Shown here: positions 10,826 to 21,159 of the stretch, one piece after another
How the letters are laid out: each line of letters opens with the position of its first letter
How positions within the stretch are numbered: position 1 is the stretch's first letter
The notes under the pieces: model-generated
The model's database searches: none
What the model saw: the letters and a program-made list of their open reading frames with translations, nothing else
What the model was told of the DNA's origin: nothing
Assembly (NCBI GenBank): GCA_016183655.1
Contig: JACPEH010000024.1
Span: 62,001-126,000 of the forward strand
Reading direction: 5' to 3'
Length of the DNA stretch: 64,000 nt
From: Rhodocyclales bacterium
Lineage (GTDB): Bacteria > Pseudomonadota > Gammaproteobacteria > Burkholderiales > Rhodocyclaceae
Program-made: the position numbers and the translations under genes

Positions 10826-11842
10826 ATGCTGATCCTCGGCTTCGAATCCTCCTGCGACGAAACCGGCGTTGCGCTCTACGATCAGGAGCGCGGCCTGCTG
10901 GCGCATGCCCTGCATTCGCAGGTGGCGATGCACCGGGATTACGGCGGCGTCGTTCCCGAGCTCGCTTCGCGCGACCACATTCGCCGCACGATCCCTCTGT
11001 TGCGCAAGGTTCTCGATGAGAGCGGGCGCTCGCTCGGCGAGGTCGGCGCGATTGCCTACACGCAGGGGCCGGGGCTGGCTGGCGCGCTGCTGGTCGGTGC
11101 CGCGTTCGCCGAGGCGCTGGCGACCTCGCTCGGCGTGCCGACGGTGCCGGTGCACCATCTCGAAGGCCACCTGCTGTCGCCGCTGCTGTCGTCCCGCCCT
11201 CCGCGCTTCCCCTTCGTCGCGCTGCTGGTCTCCGGCGGCCACACGCAATTGATGCGGGTGAGCGCCGTCGGCGAGTACGAGCTGCTCGGCGAAACGCTCG
11301 ACGATGCGGCCGGCGAGGCCTTCGACAAGACCGCCAAGCTGCTTGGCCTGGGCTATCCCGGGGGGCCGGCGCTGTCCGCGCTGGCGGAGCAGGGAACGCC
11401 CGGTGCGGTGAAGCTGCCGCGGCCGATGGCGAATTCCGGTGACCTGATGTTCAGCTTTTCCGGGCTGAAGACCGCCGTGCTGACGCAGGTGCGCGAGCGT
11501 ACGCTGAGCGCGCAGGAGAAGGCCGACGTCGCCTGCGGCTTCCAGGAGGCGATCGTCGAGGTGCTGGTGAAGAAGTCGCTGCAGGCGGTGAAGGACTGCG
11601 GCCTGAAACAGCTGGTCGTCGCCGGCGGTGTCGGCGCCAACCGCGAACTGCGCCGGCAGCTCGACGCCAAGGCCGCGCGCCGCGGCATCGAGGTCTATTA
11701 CCCGGAACTGGAGTTCTGCACCGACAACGGGGCGATGATCGCACTCGCCGGCGCATTGCGCCTGCAGGCCGGCACCGCGCCGAAGGCAGCCGGTAGCTTC
11801 GCCGTGCGGCCGCGCTGGCCGCTCGCGGAAATTTCGGTCTAG
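10826..11842 (+). CDS. tsaD: tRNA N6-adenosine threonylcarbamoyltransferase
   Basis: A 338-residue protein that begins [18 protein letters not shown], the signature of the TsaD/Kae1 family. The iron-binding HLEGH motif (His111, His115) and the late SGLKTAV and GVGANRELR segments are present. With TsaB, TsaC and TsaE it installs t6A at position 37 of ANN-decoding tRNAs. The ATG at 10826 lies only about 9 bases after a TAAAAT hexamer (10812-10817) and lacks a Shine-Dalgarno, so the mRNA may be leaderless. The stop overlaps the convergent plsY stop by 3 bases within CTAG. Confidence 0.97.
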   Translation: MLILGFESSCDETGVALYDQERGLLAHALHSQVAMHRDYGGVVPELASRDHIRRTIPLLRKVLDESGRSLGEVGAIAYTQGPGLAGALLVGAAFAEALATSLGVPTVPVHHLEGHLLSPLLSSRPPRFPFVALLVSGGHTQLMRVSAVGEYELLGETLDDAAGEAFDKTAKLLGLGYPGGPALSALAEQGTPGAVKLPRPMANSGDLMFSFSGLKTAVLTQVRERTLSAQEKADVACGFQEAIVEVLVKKSLQAVKDCGLKQLVVAGGVGANRELRRQLDAKAARRGIEVYYPELEFCTDNGAMIALAGALRLQAGTAPKAAGSFAVRPRWPLAEISV

Positions 11843-12447
11843 GCCTTCTTCTTCGAACCGATCTTCGGTTCGGTTCCCGCCAGCAGGCGCTGCAGGTTTG
11901 CCCAGTGCTTTACGATCAGCGCCATCGCCATGACGCCGACGGCGAGCATCCGGCTGGTGGCGCCCCACATCATCGCCGCCAGCATCGGCGCGCTGGCGGC
12001 GGCCAGCAGTGCGCCCAGCGACGAGTAGCGGGAGAAGACGGCGGTCAGCAGCCAGACGGCGAGCACGCCGAGGCCGAGCAGCCAGTCCAGCGCCAGCAGC
12101 ACGCCGGCTGCGGTGGCGACGCCCTTGCCGCCCTTGAACTTGAGAAAGACCGGGAACAGGTGGCCGAAGAACACCGCCAGCGCGACCAGAGCGACGGCGG
12201 TGCCGGACAGTCCGTAGCGGTTGGCGAGAAAGACCGCGAGCCAGCCCTTGGCGGCGTCGCCGAGCAGGGTGAGGATCGCCGCCGCCTTGTTGCCGCTGCG
12301 CAGCACGTTGGTCGCGCCGGGGTTGCCTGAGCCGTAGCTGCGCGGGTCGGCCAGGCCGAACAGGCGGCTGACGACGACGGCGAAGGGGACAGAACCGAGG
12401 AGGTAGGCGCCGACGACGGCAGCGGGAACGAGCAGGGAGCTATCCAT
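11839..12447 (-). CDS. plsY: Acyl-phosphate glycerol-3-phosphate acyltransferase
   Basis: A 202-residue polytopic membrane protein. The three conserved PlsY loops are visible: GSIP-like [22 protein letters not shown], and [17 protein letters not shown]. It transfers an acyl group from acyl-phosphate to glycerol-3-phosphate, the first committed step of phospholipid synthesis. The open frame extends further to 12483, but ATG 12447 gives the normal N-terminus. It is convergent with tsaD and divergent from folB, a common order in this class. Confidence 0.95.
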   Translation of the reverse strand: MDSSLLVPAAVVGAYLLGSVPFAVVVSRLFGLADPRSYGSGNPGATNVLRSGNKAAAILTLLGDAAKGWLAVFLANRYGLSGTAVALVALAVFFGHLFPVFLKFKGGKGVATAAGVLLALDWLLGLGVLAVWLLTAVFSRYSSLGALLAAASAPMLAAMMWGATSRMLAVGVMAMALIVKHWANLQRLLAGTEPKIGSKKKA

Positions 12448-12506
12448 TGGGCTGGGGTAGGGCGGTACAATGCGATGCCGCAAAAGGCCACATTCTACAC
12501 CGCCCC

Positions 12507-12860
12507 ATGGACATCATTTTCATCGACGATCTCCGCGTCGAGACCCAGATCGGGATTTACCCGCGCGAGAAGGCCGTGCCGCAGACGATCGAGATCAGCC
12601 TGCGCATCGGCGCGTCGACCGCGTCGGCCGGGGCCTCCGACGACATCCGCGACACCATCGACTACGCGGTGGTCGCCGAGCGTTTGCGCGCCGAACTCGG
12701 CGCGCGGCACTTCAACCTGCTGGAAAAACTCGCTGAGTACGTGGCGACGCTGCTGCTCGAGGATTTCGGCGCGCAGTGGGTGCAGGTGTCGGTGGCCAAG
12801 CTCGGCATGATGCGCGGCGTGCGCCGCGTCGGCGTCGTCATCGAGCGCGGTTCGGCCTGA
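12507..12860 (+). CDS. folB: Dihydroneopterin aldolase
   Basis: A 117-residue FolB-family protein, normal length. The N-terminus ([21 protein letters not shown]) contains the substrate-binding Glu of the GI-E/Y-E motif area, [12 protein letters not shown] is conserved, and a Lys in VSVAKLG is in the catalytic position. It cleaves 7,8-dihydroneopterin in folate synthesis. ATG 12507 is chosen to give the conserved start although the frame is open upstream. No strong Shine-Dalgarno is visible; a T-rich stretch precedes it. Confidence 0.92.
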   Translation: MDIIFIDDLRVETQIGIYPREKAVPQTIEISLRIGASTASAGASDDIRDTIDYAVVAERLRAELGARHFNLLEKLAEYVATLLLEDFGAQWVQVSVAKLGMMRGVRRVGVVIERGSA

Positions 12861-12881
12861 TCCGGCGTCGGCCGGCGGCGC

Positions 12882-13370
12882 TCACTCCTTCAGCGCGACC
12901 TCCACCATCTTCGGCTGCAGCACGCGCAGGATGTCGTGCGGGTGCACGCCGACCAGATAGCCGCGGCGGCCGCCGTTGATGTACACCAGCGGCAGGTCGA
13001 GGATCGTTTTCTCGATGTAGACCGGCATCTGTTTCTTCGTGCCGAAGGGACTGGTGCCGCCGACGAGAAAGCCGGTGTGGCGGTTGGCGACTTCCGGTTT
13101 GCACGGCTCGATCTTCTTGCGGCCGGTCTGCCGCGCCAGCTCCTTGGTCGATACCTTGCAGTCGCCGTGCATCAGCACGATCAGCGGCTTGCCGGCCTCG
13201 TCCTCCATCACCAGCGTCTTCACCACGGCGTGCTCGTCGACGTTCAGCTCGCGCGCCGAGACGCGCGTGCCGCCATGTTCCTCGTAGGCGTAGAGATGGT
13301 CGGAGTGCGCCACGCCGCGGCTGCGCAGGAAGCGCGTGGCGGGAGTTTCCGGGGCGTGCTCGTTTTTCAT
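12882..13370 (-). CDS. ybaK: Cys-tRNA(Pro)/Cys-tRNA(Cys) deacylase, YbaK family
   Basis: A 162-residue YbaK/EbsC-type trans-editing protein. The domain contains KTLVMEDEAGKPLIVLMHGD, the key Lys and the GGTSPFGTKKQMPVYIE motif characteristic of YbaK. It would hydrolyse Cys wrongly attached to tRNA-Pro. ATG 13370 (MKNEHAPETPATRFL) matches the family start better than the upstream ATG at 13412. It ends 22 bases from the convergent folB gene and lies just downstream of the histidine kinase on the same strand. Confidence 0.92.
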   Translation of the reverse strand: MKNEHAPETPATRFLRSRGVAHSDHLYAYEEHGGTRVSARELNVDEHAVVKTLVMEDEAGKPLIVLMHGDCKVSTKELARQTGRKKIEPCKPEVANRHTGFLVGGTSPFGTKKQMPVYIEKTILDLPLVYINGGRRGYLVGVHPHDILRVLQPKMVEVALKE

Positions 13371-13386
13371 CGGGGAATTCTCGCGG

Positions 13387-15456
13387 TCAATGCAGGCTGC
13401 GCAACAGCGCACGCAGCCGCGCCGGCTTGATCGGCTCCCGCAAATGATACGCCCCGATTTCCGGCATGTCGCACGCCGCCGCCGAAATCACCACGCCGGG
13501 GTGTTGCTGCAGCAGGGCCAGCGTATCGGCCGGCAGCAGGCAACTGTCGCCGCAGACGATGACCGGGATGCCCTGGCCGCTGCCGAGCAGTTCCCGTGCC
13601 GAGGCGATGTCGTCGGCGATCTCGACGTCGTAACCCCAGCGCCGGGCACGCAGCGCGAAATCGCCCGGCTCGCCGACGAGCACGAGGCGCGGCGCGGCAG
13701 GCTGCGCCGCCGGCTGCAGACGCGGCCCGCTGCGGCTGGGGAGGGTGACGGCAAAGGTGGTGCCGTGGCCGGTGCCGGAGCGCAGGCTGATGTGCGCGCC
13801 GAGCAGCCGCGCTATCCGGTGCGCGATGGCCAGCCCGAGGCCGAGGCCGGCGCCGGGGTCGCGGGCGACATTGCCGATCTGGTAGAACTCGTCGTAGATC
13901 GATTGCTGCTGGTCGCCCGGGATTCCCTTGCCGTTGTCGCGGACCTCGATGCGTACGGCGTTGGCGCGCCAGCGGGCGCAGACCAGCACCCGGCCGCCGG
14001 GCGAAAACTTGATGGCGTTGTCGATGAGGTTGCCGAGCAGGCGCGTGAGCAGTGCCGGGTCCGTTTCCAGCACCGTCTTCCGCGGGCGGAACTGCAGCCG
14101 TACGCCGGCGCTCTCCGCAGCCGGCTGGTAGGTTGCTGCCAGCTGCCCGAAGAGGGTGCCGACTTCCAGCGTGACGCGCTCGGGAACGATGTTGGCCATG
14201 TCCAGCCGGGAAATGTCGAGCAGGCTGCGCAACTGGCCGGTCATCGAGCGGGTGGCGGTTTCGATGCGCTGCACGAGGACCTTCTGTTCGGGCGTTTCGG
14301 CGAGGCGCGAGAGGTCGCCGAGAAACAGTTGCAGTGCGTGCAGGGGCTGGCGCAAGTCGTGGCTGGCCGCCGCGAAGAAGCGCGACTTTGCCTCGGCGAG
14401 GCGCTCGGCCTCGGCGCGGCGGACCTGCAGCTCCTGGGTTGCTGTGTGGACCCGCTCCTCCAGCGTTTCGTGGCTTTGCTTGAGTTCCGCGGTGAGTGCC
14501 GTCAGTTGCAGGAACTGGCGGCGAATGAGGATGCCGGCCCAGGCCAGTGCCGCCAGCGATAGCAGCGACAGCGCCAGTGCGCGCAGCGCATGCTGGCGCC
14601 ACCCTTTCACCAGAATGTCCTTGGGCGTGCTGCTGACGACGCGCAGGTCGGGATAGCCGGGAACCGGTTCGCTCGCCAGCACGAATTCCTTGCCTTCGAT
14701 GACGATCCGGTTCGCCGGGATCGTTTGCGACGCGAACTCGCCGCTCGCCAGCACCTGGCGGAAATCGGTGCCGGCGGCGCCGGTCGGCTTCTCGCCGGCC
14801 GACCCCAGCGAGCGGCAGAAGGCGATGATCTTCCCCTCGCCGTTGACGATCGCGGCCTCGAATTCGTCGTAGGGGCGCGTCGTGTGGCAGAACTGCTCGA
14901 AGTACTCCGGCTCGATGGCGACCATCAGTGCGCCGGCAAAGCGCTCCTTGCCCTGCGTCAGCCGGCGGGCGACGGCGTAGGTCGGCCGGTTCGAGTTGCG
15001 GCCGACGTAGGGGCCGTAGCGCGCCCGTTCGGCACCGTCTGCCAGTTGCCGGAAATAAGGGCGGTCGGCAACGTTGATCAGCGGCGCCACCTCGGCGAAG
15101 CTGGCGTGCCGCTGGTTGCCGGCGGCATCGAACAGCAGCAGGTGGCGGATCTGCGGCAGCGAGCGCGTCAGGCGTTCCTTCAGGTACTGGTGTCCGGTGC
15201 CGGCGTTCCACTGCAGCCAGCTGCCGTTCTCCTGCAGCGTCAGCCGCATCTCGTCGAGGAGCACCTCGATGCTGTCGAAGGAGCGTGCCACATGCTCCGC
15301 CAGCATGCGGTCGTGCTGTTCGATCTGGCGGGTCGCGTGGTTGAATTCGGTGCGCCGGCTGCTGACCAGGTCGAGCGCCATGGTCGCGGCGAGAAGAAAC
15401 AGCGCAATGACGCCGAGGGTCATTACGGGAGGGGTGGCAAAGGCGATCGGCCGCAT
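13387..15456 (-). CDS. Membrane sensor histidine kinase with extracytoplasmic cache-type domain and degenerate receiver tail
   Basis: A 689-residue protein. TM1 is near residues 12-31 and TM2 near 290-308; the roughly 255 residues between them resemble a double-cache sensor and lie outside the membrane. A coiled coil follows, then HisKA with phospho-acceptor His366 in SHDLRQP. The HATPase domain shows LLGNLIDNAIKFSP, DNGKGIP and GLGLGLAI. The last ~100 residues look like a receiver fold, but the phosphorylated Asp position is not recognisable (VIVCGDSC), while KP near the end is kept. The ligand and cognate regulator are unknown; no response regulator is adjacent. Confidence 0.88.
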   Translation of the reverse strand: MRPIAFATPPVMTLGVIALFLLAATMALDLVSSRRTEFNHATRQIEQHDRMLAEHVARSFDSIEVLLDEMRLTLQENGSWLQWNAGTGHQYLKERLTRSLPQIRHLLLFDAAGNQRHASFAEVAPLINVADRPYFRQLADGAERARYGPYVGRNSNRPTYAVARRLTQGKERFAGALMVAIEPEYFEQFCHTTRPYDEFEAAIVNGEGKIIAFCRSLGSAGEKPTGAAGTDFRQVLASGEFASQTIPANRIVIEGKEFVLASEPVPGYPDLRVVSSTPKDILVKGWRQHALRALALSLLSLAALAWAGILIRRQFLQLTALTAELKQSHETLEERVHTATQELQVRRAEAERLAEAKSRFFAAASHDLRQPLHALQLFLGDLSRLAETPEQKVLVQRIETATRSMTGQLRSLLDISRLDMANIVPERVTLEVGTLFGQLAATYQPAAESAGVRLQFRPRKTVLETDPALLTRLLGNLIDNAIKFSPGGRVLVCARWRANAVRIEVRDNGKGIPGDQQQSIYDEFYQIGNVARDPGAGLGLGLAIAHRIARLLGAHISLRSGTGHGTTFAVTLPSRSGPRLQPAAQPAAPRLVLVGEPGDFALRARRWGYDVEIADDIASARELLGSGQGIPVIVCGDSCLLPADTLALLQQHPGVVISAAACDMPEIGAYHLREPIKPARLRALLRSLH

Positions 15457-15519
15457 CGTGTCATGACATAAGGATCGGTCGACAGCATAGCATCCGTCGG
15501 TGCCGGCGGGCTGACCGGG

Positions 15520-16443
15520 TCAGCCGCGCGGGTGGTGCGCGGCGTGCAGCGCCTTCAGGCGTTCGCGGGCGACGTGCGTGTAGATCTGCGTGGTGGTGAT
15601 GTCGGCGTGGCCGAGCAGCAGCTGCACGACGCGCAGGTCGGCGCCGTGGTTGATCAGGTGTGTCGCGAAGGCATGGCGCAAGGTGTGCGGCGACAGCCCG
15701 CCGGCGTCGAGCCCGGCGCTGTGGGCATGGCGCTTGATCAGGTTCCAGAACATCTGCCGGGTCATCGCCGCGGCACGCGCGGTGACGAAGACCGCCTCGC
15801 TCTGGCGGCGTTCGAGGAGCGCCGGACGACTTTCCCCGAGGTAGCGCTTCAGCCAGGCGATGGCCTCCTCGCCGAGCGGGACCAGGCGCTCCTTGCTGCC
15901 CTTGCCGAAGACGCGCACCAGTCCCATGTCGAGGTTCAGCTCGTGCAGCTTCAGTCCGACCAGCTCGGAGACGCGCAGCCCGGTGGCGTAGAGCGTCTCC
16001 AGCATGGCGCGGTCGCGCAAGCCGAGTGCCGTCCCGGTTTCCGGTGCGGCGAGCAGGGCCTCCACCTGGGTTTCGCTCATTGGCTTGGGCAGGCGGGCGG
16101 GGCGCACCGGGTTGGCGATACGCCGCGTCGGATCCTCGGCGATGCGGCGCTCGGCCAGCAGCCGGCGGTAGTAGCGGCGCAGCGTCGACAGGTGGCGCGC
16201 CTGCGAGGCGCTGCGTAGCGTGCGCGACAGCTCGGCGATGTAGCGCGTCACCGCGGCTTCCTCCGCGCTGGCCAGTCCGGGCTGGCCAGCGGCGGCCAGC
16301 CAGCGCGCAAAGCGGGCCAGGTCGCTGCGGTAACTGGCGAGCGACGTCCGCGCCAGGCCGTCCTCCAGCCAGATGGCGTCGCAGAAGGCGTCGATCTCGG
16401 CGGTGTCGGCGGCCGCCAAGGCGACCGGTGGCGCCTCGTTCAT
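15520..16443 (-). CDS. xerD: Site-specific tyrosine recombinase XerD
   Basis: A 307-residue tyrosine recombinase with an N-terminal SAM-like core-binding domain and C-terminal catalytic domain. The catalytic set is complete: Arg157 (TGLRVSE), Lys181 (GKGSKER), His253 and Arg256 (PHTLRHAFATH), His279 (LLGHADI) and Tyr288 (QIYTH). This is a housekeeping Xer protein, not an integrase: the length and the LSPHTLRHAFATHLINHGAD motif fit XerD, which resolves chromosome dimers at dif with XerC. The start overlaps the ogt stop by 4 bases. XerC is not in the window. Confidence 0.94.
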   Translation of the reverse strand: MNEAPPVALAAADTAEIDAFCDAIWLEDGLARTSLASYRSDLARFARWLAAAGQPGLASAEEAAVTRYIAELSRTLRSASQARHLSTLRRYYRRLLAERRIAEDPTRRIANPVRPARLPKPMSETQVEALLAAPETGTALGLRDRAMLETLYATGLRVSELVGLKLHELNLDMGLVRVFGKGSKERLVPLGEEAIAWLKRYLGESRPALLERRQSEAVFVTARAAAMTRQMFWNLIKRHAHSAGLDAGGLSPHTLRHAFATHLINHGADLRVVQLLLGHADITTTQIYTHVARERLKALHAAHHPRG

Positions 16444-16913
16444 CGCTGCTCGTGCGCCAGCAGCCAGCGCTTGACGTCGAGCAGGAAGCCGCGGCCGTGG
16501 CGGTCGAAACCGCCGAGTCCACCGTTGGCGGCGACGACGCGGTGGCAGGGCACGACCAGCGGAAACGGGTTGGCGCCGCAGGCCTGACCGACCGCGCGCG
16601 GCGCGTTGTGCAGGGCGCGGGCGACCTCGCCGTAGGTGCGCGTGGCGCCGCAGGGGATGGTCGCGATCTGCTGCCATACGCGGCGCTGGAAAGCGGTGCC
16701 GGAGGGCTTCAGCGGCAGGCCGAAGACAAAGCCGGGGTCGGCCAGCCAAGCGGCGAGCTGGCGGGCGGTTTCCGCCGCGAGCGGGGTGCGCGCGGCTTCC
16801 GCCGCCTGCGGCGGCAGGAACTGGATCTCCTCGATCCAGTCCGCGCTGGCGCAGCGGATGCCCAGCGCAAAGCCGGGGGCGGCAACGATGGCGTCGAAGC
16901 GTTCTGGGGTCAT
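16440..16913 (-). CDS. ogt: Methylated-DNA--[protein]-cysteine S-methyltransferase
   Basis: A 157-residue Ogt/AGT protein. The active-site motif PCHRV contains Cys123, preceded by the helix-turn-helix region with the Arg finger (GATRTYGEVARAL) and followed by NGGLGGFD. It repairs O6-alkylguanine by transferring the alkyl group to Cys123. It is coupled to xerD by a 4-base ATGA overlap and lies 13 bases downstream of the DUF1850 gene. Confidence 0.94.
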   Translation of the reverse strand: MTPERFDAIVAAPGFALGIRCASADWIEEIQFLPPQAAEAARTPLAAETARQLAAWLADPGFVFGLPLKPSGTAFQRRVWQQIATIPCGATRTYGEVARALHNAPRAVGQACGANPFPLVVPCHRVVAANGGLGGFDRHGRGFLLDVKRWLLAHEQR

Positions 16914-16926
16914 GGCAATCTCCGTT

Positions 16927-17309
16927 TCAGCGGCTGGCGCAGGCCGTCATCTCGATCACCGCATTGTCCCCGATCCCGGGCAGCAGGTCAGCCAGCCGCC
17001 GGCATTGCCCGTCGGCGCACAGTTCGTAGCCGGCGGCGTATGGCGAGTGGGCGAGCGAAACGCGCTCCAGCGGTGGTAGCGGCGGCCGGTAATGCCAGGC
17101 CCCGTCCTTCAGCACGGCCCCGGCCGGGACTTCCATGCCGGCGCCGCTGCCGCGGATGCGGGCGGCGTCGACTTGCAGCCGGCCGCCGACGATCCGCCAG
17201 TCTTCTTCCCAGCGCACCTTCTCGATCGAATGCGTCCACGCCAGCGTGAATGTGCCTGCGGCCATCGGCATGCTAACCAGCAGCGCGCCGGCGGCGAGGC
17301 AGAGAGCGC

Positions 17310-17313
<4 letters not shown>
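16927..17313 (-). CDS. DUF1850 domain-containing protein, TRAP-associated
   Basis: A 128-residue protein with a hydrophobic N-terminus that looks like a signal peptide (MSALCLAAGALLVSMPMAAG). The motif FTLAWTHSIEKVRWEEDW is the hallmark of the DUF1850 family, which is regularly encoded beside TRAP transporter 4TM/12TM fusion genes. The start codon overlaps the end of the TRAP permease gene (ATGA), so it is the third gene of the TAXI-TRAP operon. Its role in transport is not established. Confidence 0.85.
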
Positions 17314-19367
<2,054 letters not shown>

Positions 19368-19377
19368 GGCCGGGGGG

Positions 19378-20328
19378 CTACTTCAGCAAACCGGCTTCGC
19401 GGTAATACTTCTCGGCGCCCGGATGCAGCGGCAGCGGCATGTTCTTCGCCGCGTTTTCCTTCTTGATCGCCTTCGCTGCGGCGTGTGCGGCGACCAATTG
19501 GTCGAGGTTGTCGAACATCGACTTGGTCATGTTATAGACCGTTTCCGCCGACACGCCTTCGTGCGAGACCAGGAAATTCTGGACGGCGACGGTGGCGACG
19601 TCGTCGTTCTGGCCTTCATAGGTTTTCGCCGGGATCGTGCCGGGCTGGTAGGCGGCGTCGCCGACCTTGGCGACGACGTCGGCCGGCACCGGCACGACGA
19701 CGATCTTCACCGCGGTGGCCAGGTCGCGCAGCGAGGCGACGCCGAGGCCGGCCGACTGCAGCGTGACATCGAGCTGGCGGTTCTTCATCAGCTCGACCGA
19801 TTCGCCGAAGGGGAGGTACTCGACCTTGGCGAAGTCCTTGTAGGTCAGCCCGGCTGCCTTCAGTACGGCGCGGGCGTTCAACTCGGTGCCCGATTTCGGC
19901 GCGCCGACCGAGATGCGCTTGCCCTTGAGGTCGGCCAGCGTCCGGATGCCGGAGTCGCCGGCGGCGACGATCTGGATGTAATTCGGGTAGATGCCGGCGA
20001 CGCCGCGCAGCTTTTTCAGCGGGGTCTTGAAGCCGGCCTCCTCGTCGCCCTTCCAGGCGTCGGAGAGGGCGTCGCCGAGCGTGAAGGCGATTTCGCCACG
20101 CCCGGCCTGCAGCAGGTTGAGGTTTTCCGCTGAGGCCTTGGTTGCCTGCACCGAGGTCTTGGCGCCAGTGATCGCCTTGCTATAGATCTGCGACAAGGCG
20201 ACGCCGAGCGGGTAATAGACGCCGCTGGTGCCGCCGGTGAGAACGTTGATGAACTCCGCGGCGTGGCCGGAGGCGGTGGCCGTGGCAAAGGTGGCAGCAA
20301 GCAGCAGTTGGCGCAGCAGTCGGGTCAT
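19378..20328 (-). CDS. TAXI family TRAP transporter solute-binding protein
   Basis: A 316-residue periplasmic protein with a cleavable signal peptide (cut probably after SGHA, near residue 23). The family name region is visible in FINVLTGGTSGVYYPLG, and the two-lobed binding protein shows LADLKGKRISVGAPKSGTELNAR. It delivers solute to the fused permease encoded directly downstream. A good GGAGA Shine-Dalgarno precedes the ATG. The operon order TAXI-permease-DUF1850 is the standard one for this transporter class. Confidence 0.93.
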   Translation of the reverse strand: MTRLLRQLLLAATFATATASGHAAEFINVLTGGTSGVYYPLGVALSQIYSKAITGAKTSVQATKASAENLNLLQAGRGEIAFTLGDALSDAWKGDEEAGFKTPLKKLRGVAGIYPNYIQIVAAGDSGIRTLADLKGKRISVGAPKSGTELNARAVLKAAGLTYKDFAKVEYLPFGESVELMKNRQLDVTLQSAGLGVASLRDLATAVKIVVVPVPADVVAKVGDAAYQPGTIPAKTYEGQNDDVATVAVQNFLVSHEGVSAETVYNMTKSMFDNLDQLVAAHAAAKAIKKENAAKNMPLPLHPGAEKYYREAGLLK

Positions 20329-20375
20329 GGGTGTCTCCTTCGTCCTCTGGTGGTTGTCGGTACCTCGTATGCAAC

Positions 20376-20398
20376 GAGGCCCGTTCGCGACGGGCCCC
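20376..20398. terminator. Hairpin between chalcone-isomerase-like gene and TAXI gene
   Basis: GGCCCGT (20378-20384) pairs with ACGGGCC (20390-20396) around a 5-base loop. The T-rich tail (CCCCTTTGTC) lies on the plus-strand side, while the flanking genes read on the minus strand, so it may act as a processing or attenuation hairpin rather than a simple terminator. Confidence 0.4.
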
Positions 20399-20433
20399 TT
20401 TGTCTATTCTTGTTTGTGTCGATTATCGGGAGA

Positions 20434-21012
20434 TCAGTTGGCTTTGCCAAGCAGGCCCTGCTTCAGGTCGCTCTGCACCGGGTCCTCGCCCAGCCAGACC
20501 CTGAGCAGCGCGCTATAGAAATCCTCGCCGGGAATCTCGCGGCCTTTCGCCTGGCCGTTGATCGTGAGCACGGTCCCCTTCTCCGGCAGCCAGTCGAAGA
20601 CGATGCTCGATCCGGCCTTGATCTCGCCGAGGGCGGTGACGGTATCCGAGAGTTGCTTGATGCGCTCCTTCAGCGCCGCCTTTTCGGCATCGCTGCTGTT
20701 GTTGTTGATGCCCTTGCTGACGGCGCCGGCAAAGGTGTCGCCATCGACATCCTTGATCAGGCTGATGGCGACGCGCTTCGGGCCCTTGGCGGCGAGGGCG
20801 GCGTGGGCGTCGGCCGCCTTCGCCGGCAGGTAGAGCGCCATGGCATAGCGCTTGCCGAACTTGGAGCGGACGCCGGTGCCGTTGACCATCAGCTGGGCAT
20901 TGCCCAGCGTGAGCTTGTCGTCGAACTTGAAGCCCTCGACGTCGACGGCGTGCGCGAGGTTGATCTGGAATGCTGCGACAGCGGCAAATGCCGCAAGGGT
21001 GGTGCGTTTCAT
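20434..21012 (-). CDS. Periplasmic chalcone isomerase-like domain protein
   Basis: A 192-residue secreted protein with a signal peptide (cut after AHA, about residue 22). The sequence VDVEGFKFDDKLTLGNAQLMVNGTGVR followed by RYAMALYLPAKA is typical of the bacterial chalcone isomerase-like (CHI_3) family, often annotated chalcone isomerase. A flavonoid role is not implied; the bacterial members are uncharacterised and may bind fatty acid-like ligands. The gene has its own leader and a GGAG-type site near 21020. The quoted motif is split here as VDVEGFKFDD and LTLGNAQLMVNGTG. Confidence 0.8.
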   Translation of the reverse strand: MKRTTLAAFAAVAAFQINLAHAVDVEGFKFDDKLTLGNAQLMVNGTGVRSKFGKRYAMALYLPAKAADAHAALAAKGPKRVAISLIKDVDGDTFAGAVSKGINNNSSDAEKAALKERIKQLSDTVTALGEIKAGSSIVFDWLPEKGTVLTINGQAKGREIPGEDFYSALLRVWLGEDPVQSDLKQGLLGKAN

Positions 21013-21159
21013 GCTATCTCCTGTGGTCTTGAATTATTGTGGTTTCTGCCGATAGTGAAGGCAGAGTCGGCAGTTTGCCACATCGACCATACTGAACGGT
21101 AGGGTCGGCGCTGGCGGTAGAGGTATGATCAAGGTCATAGCCGACGACTTAGAGGAGTC

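Noticed and set aside
15520..16443. Tyrosine recombinase as a sign of a prophage or genomic island
   Set aside because: Sequence and length fit housekeeping XerD, its ogt neighbour is chromosomal, and no phage genes or attachment sites are seen.
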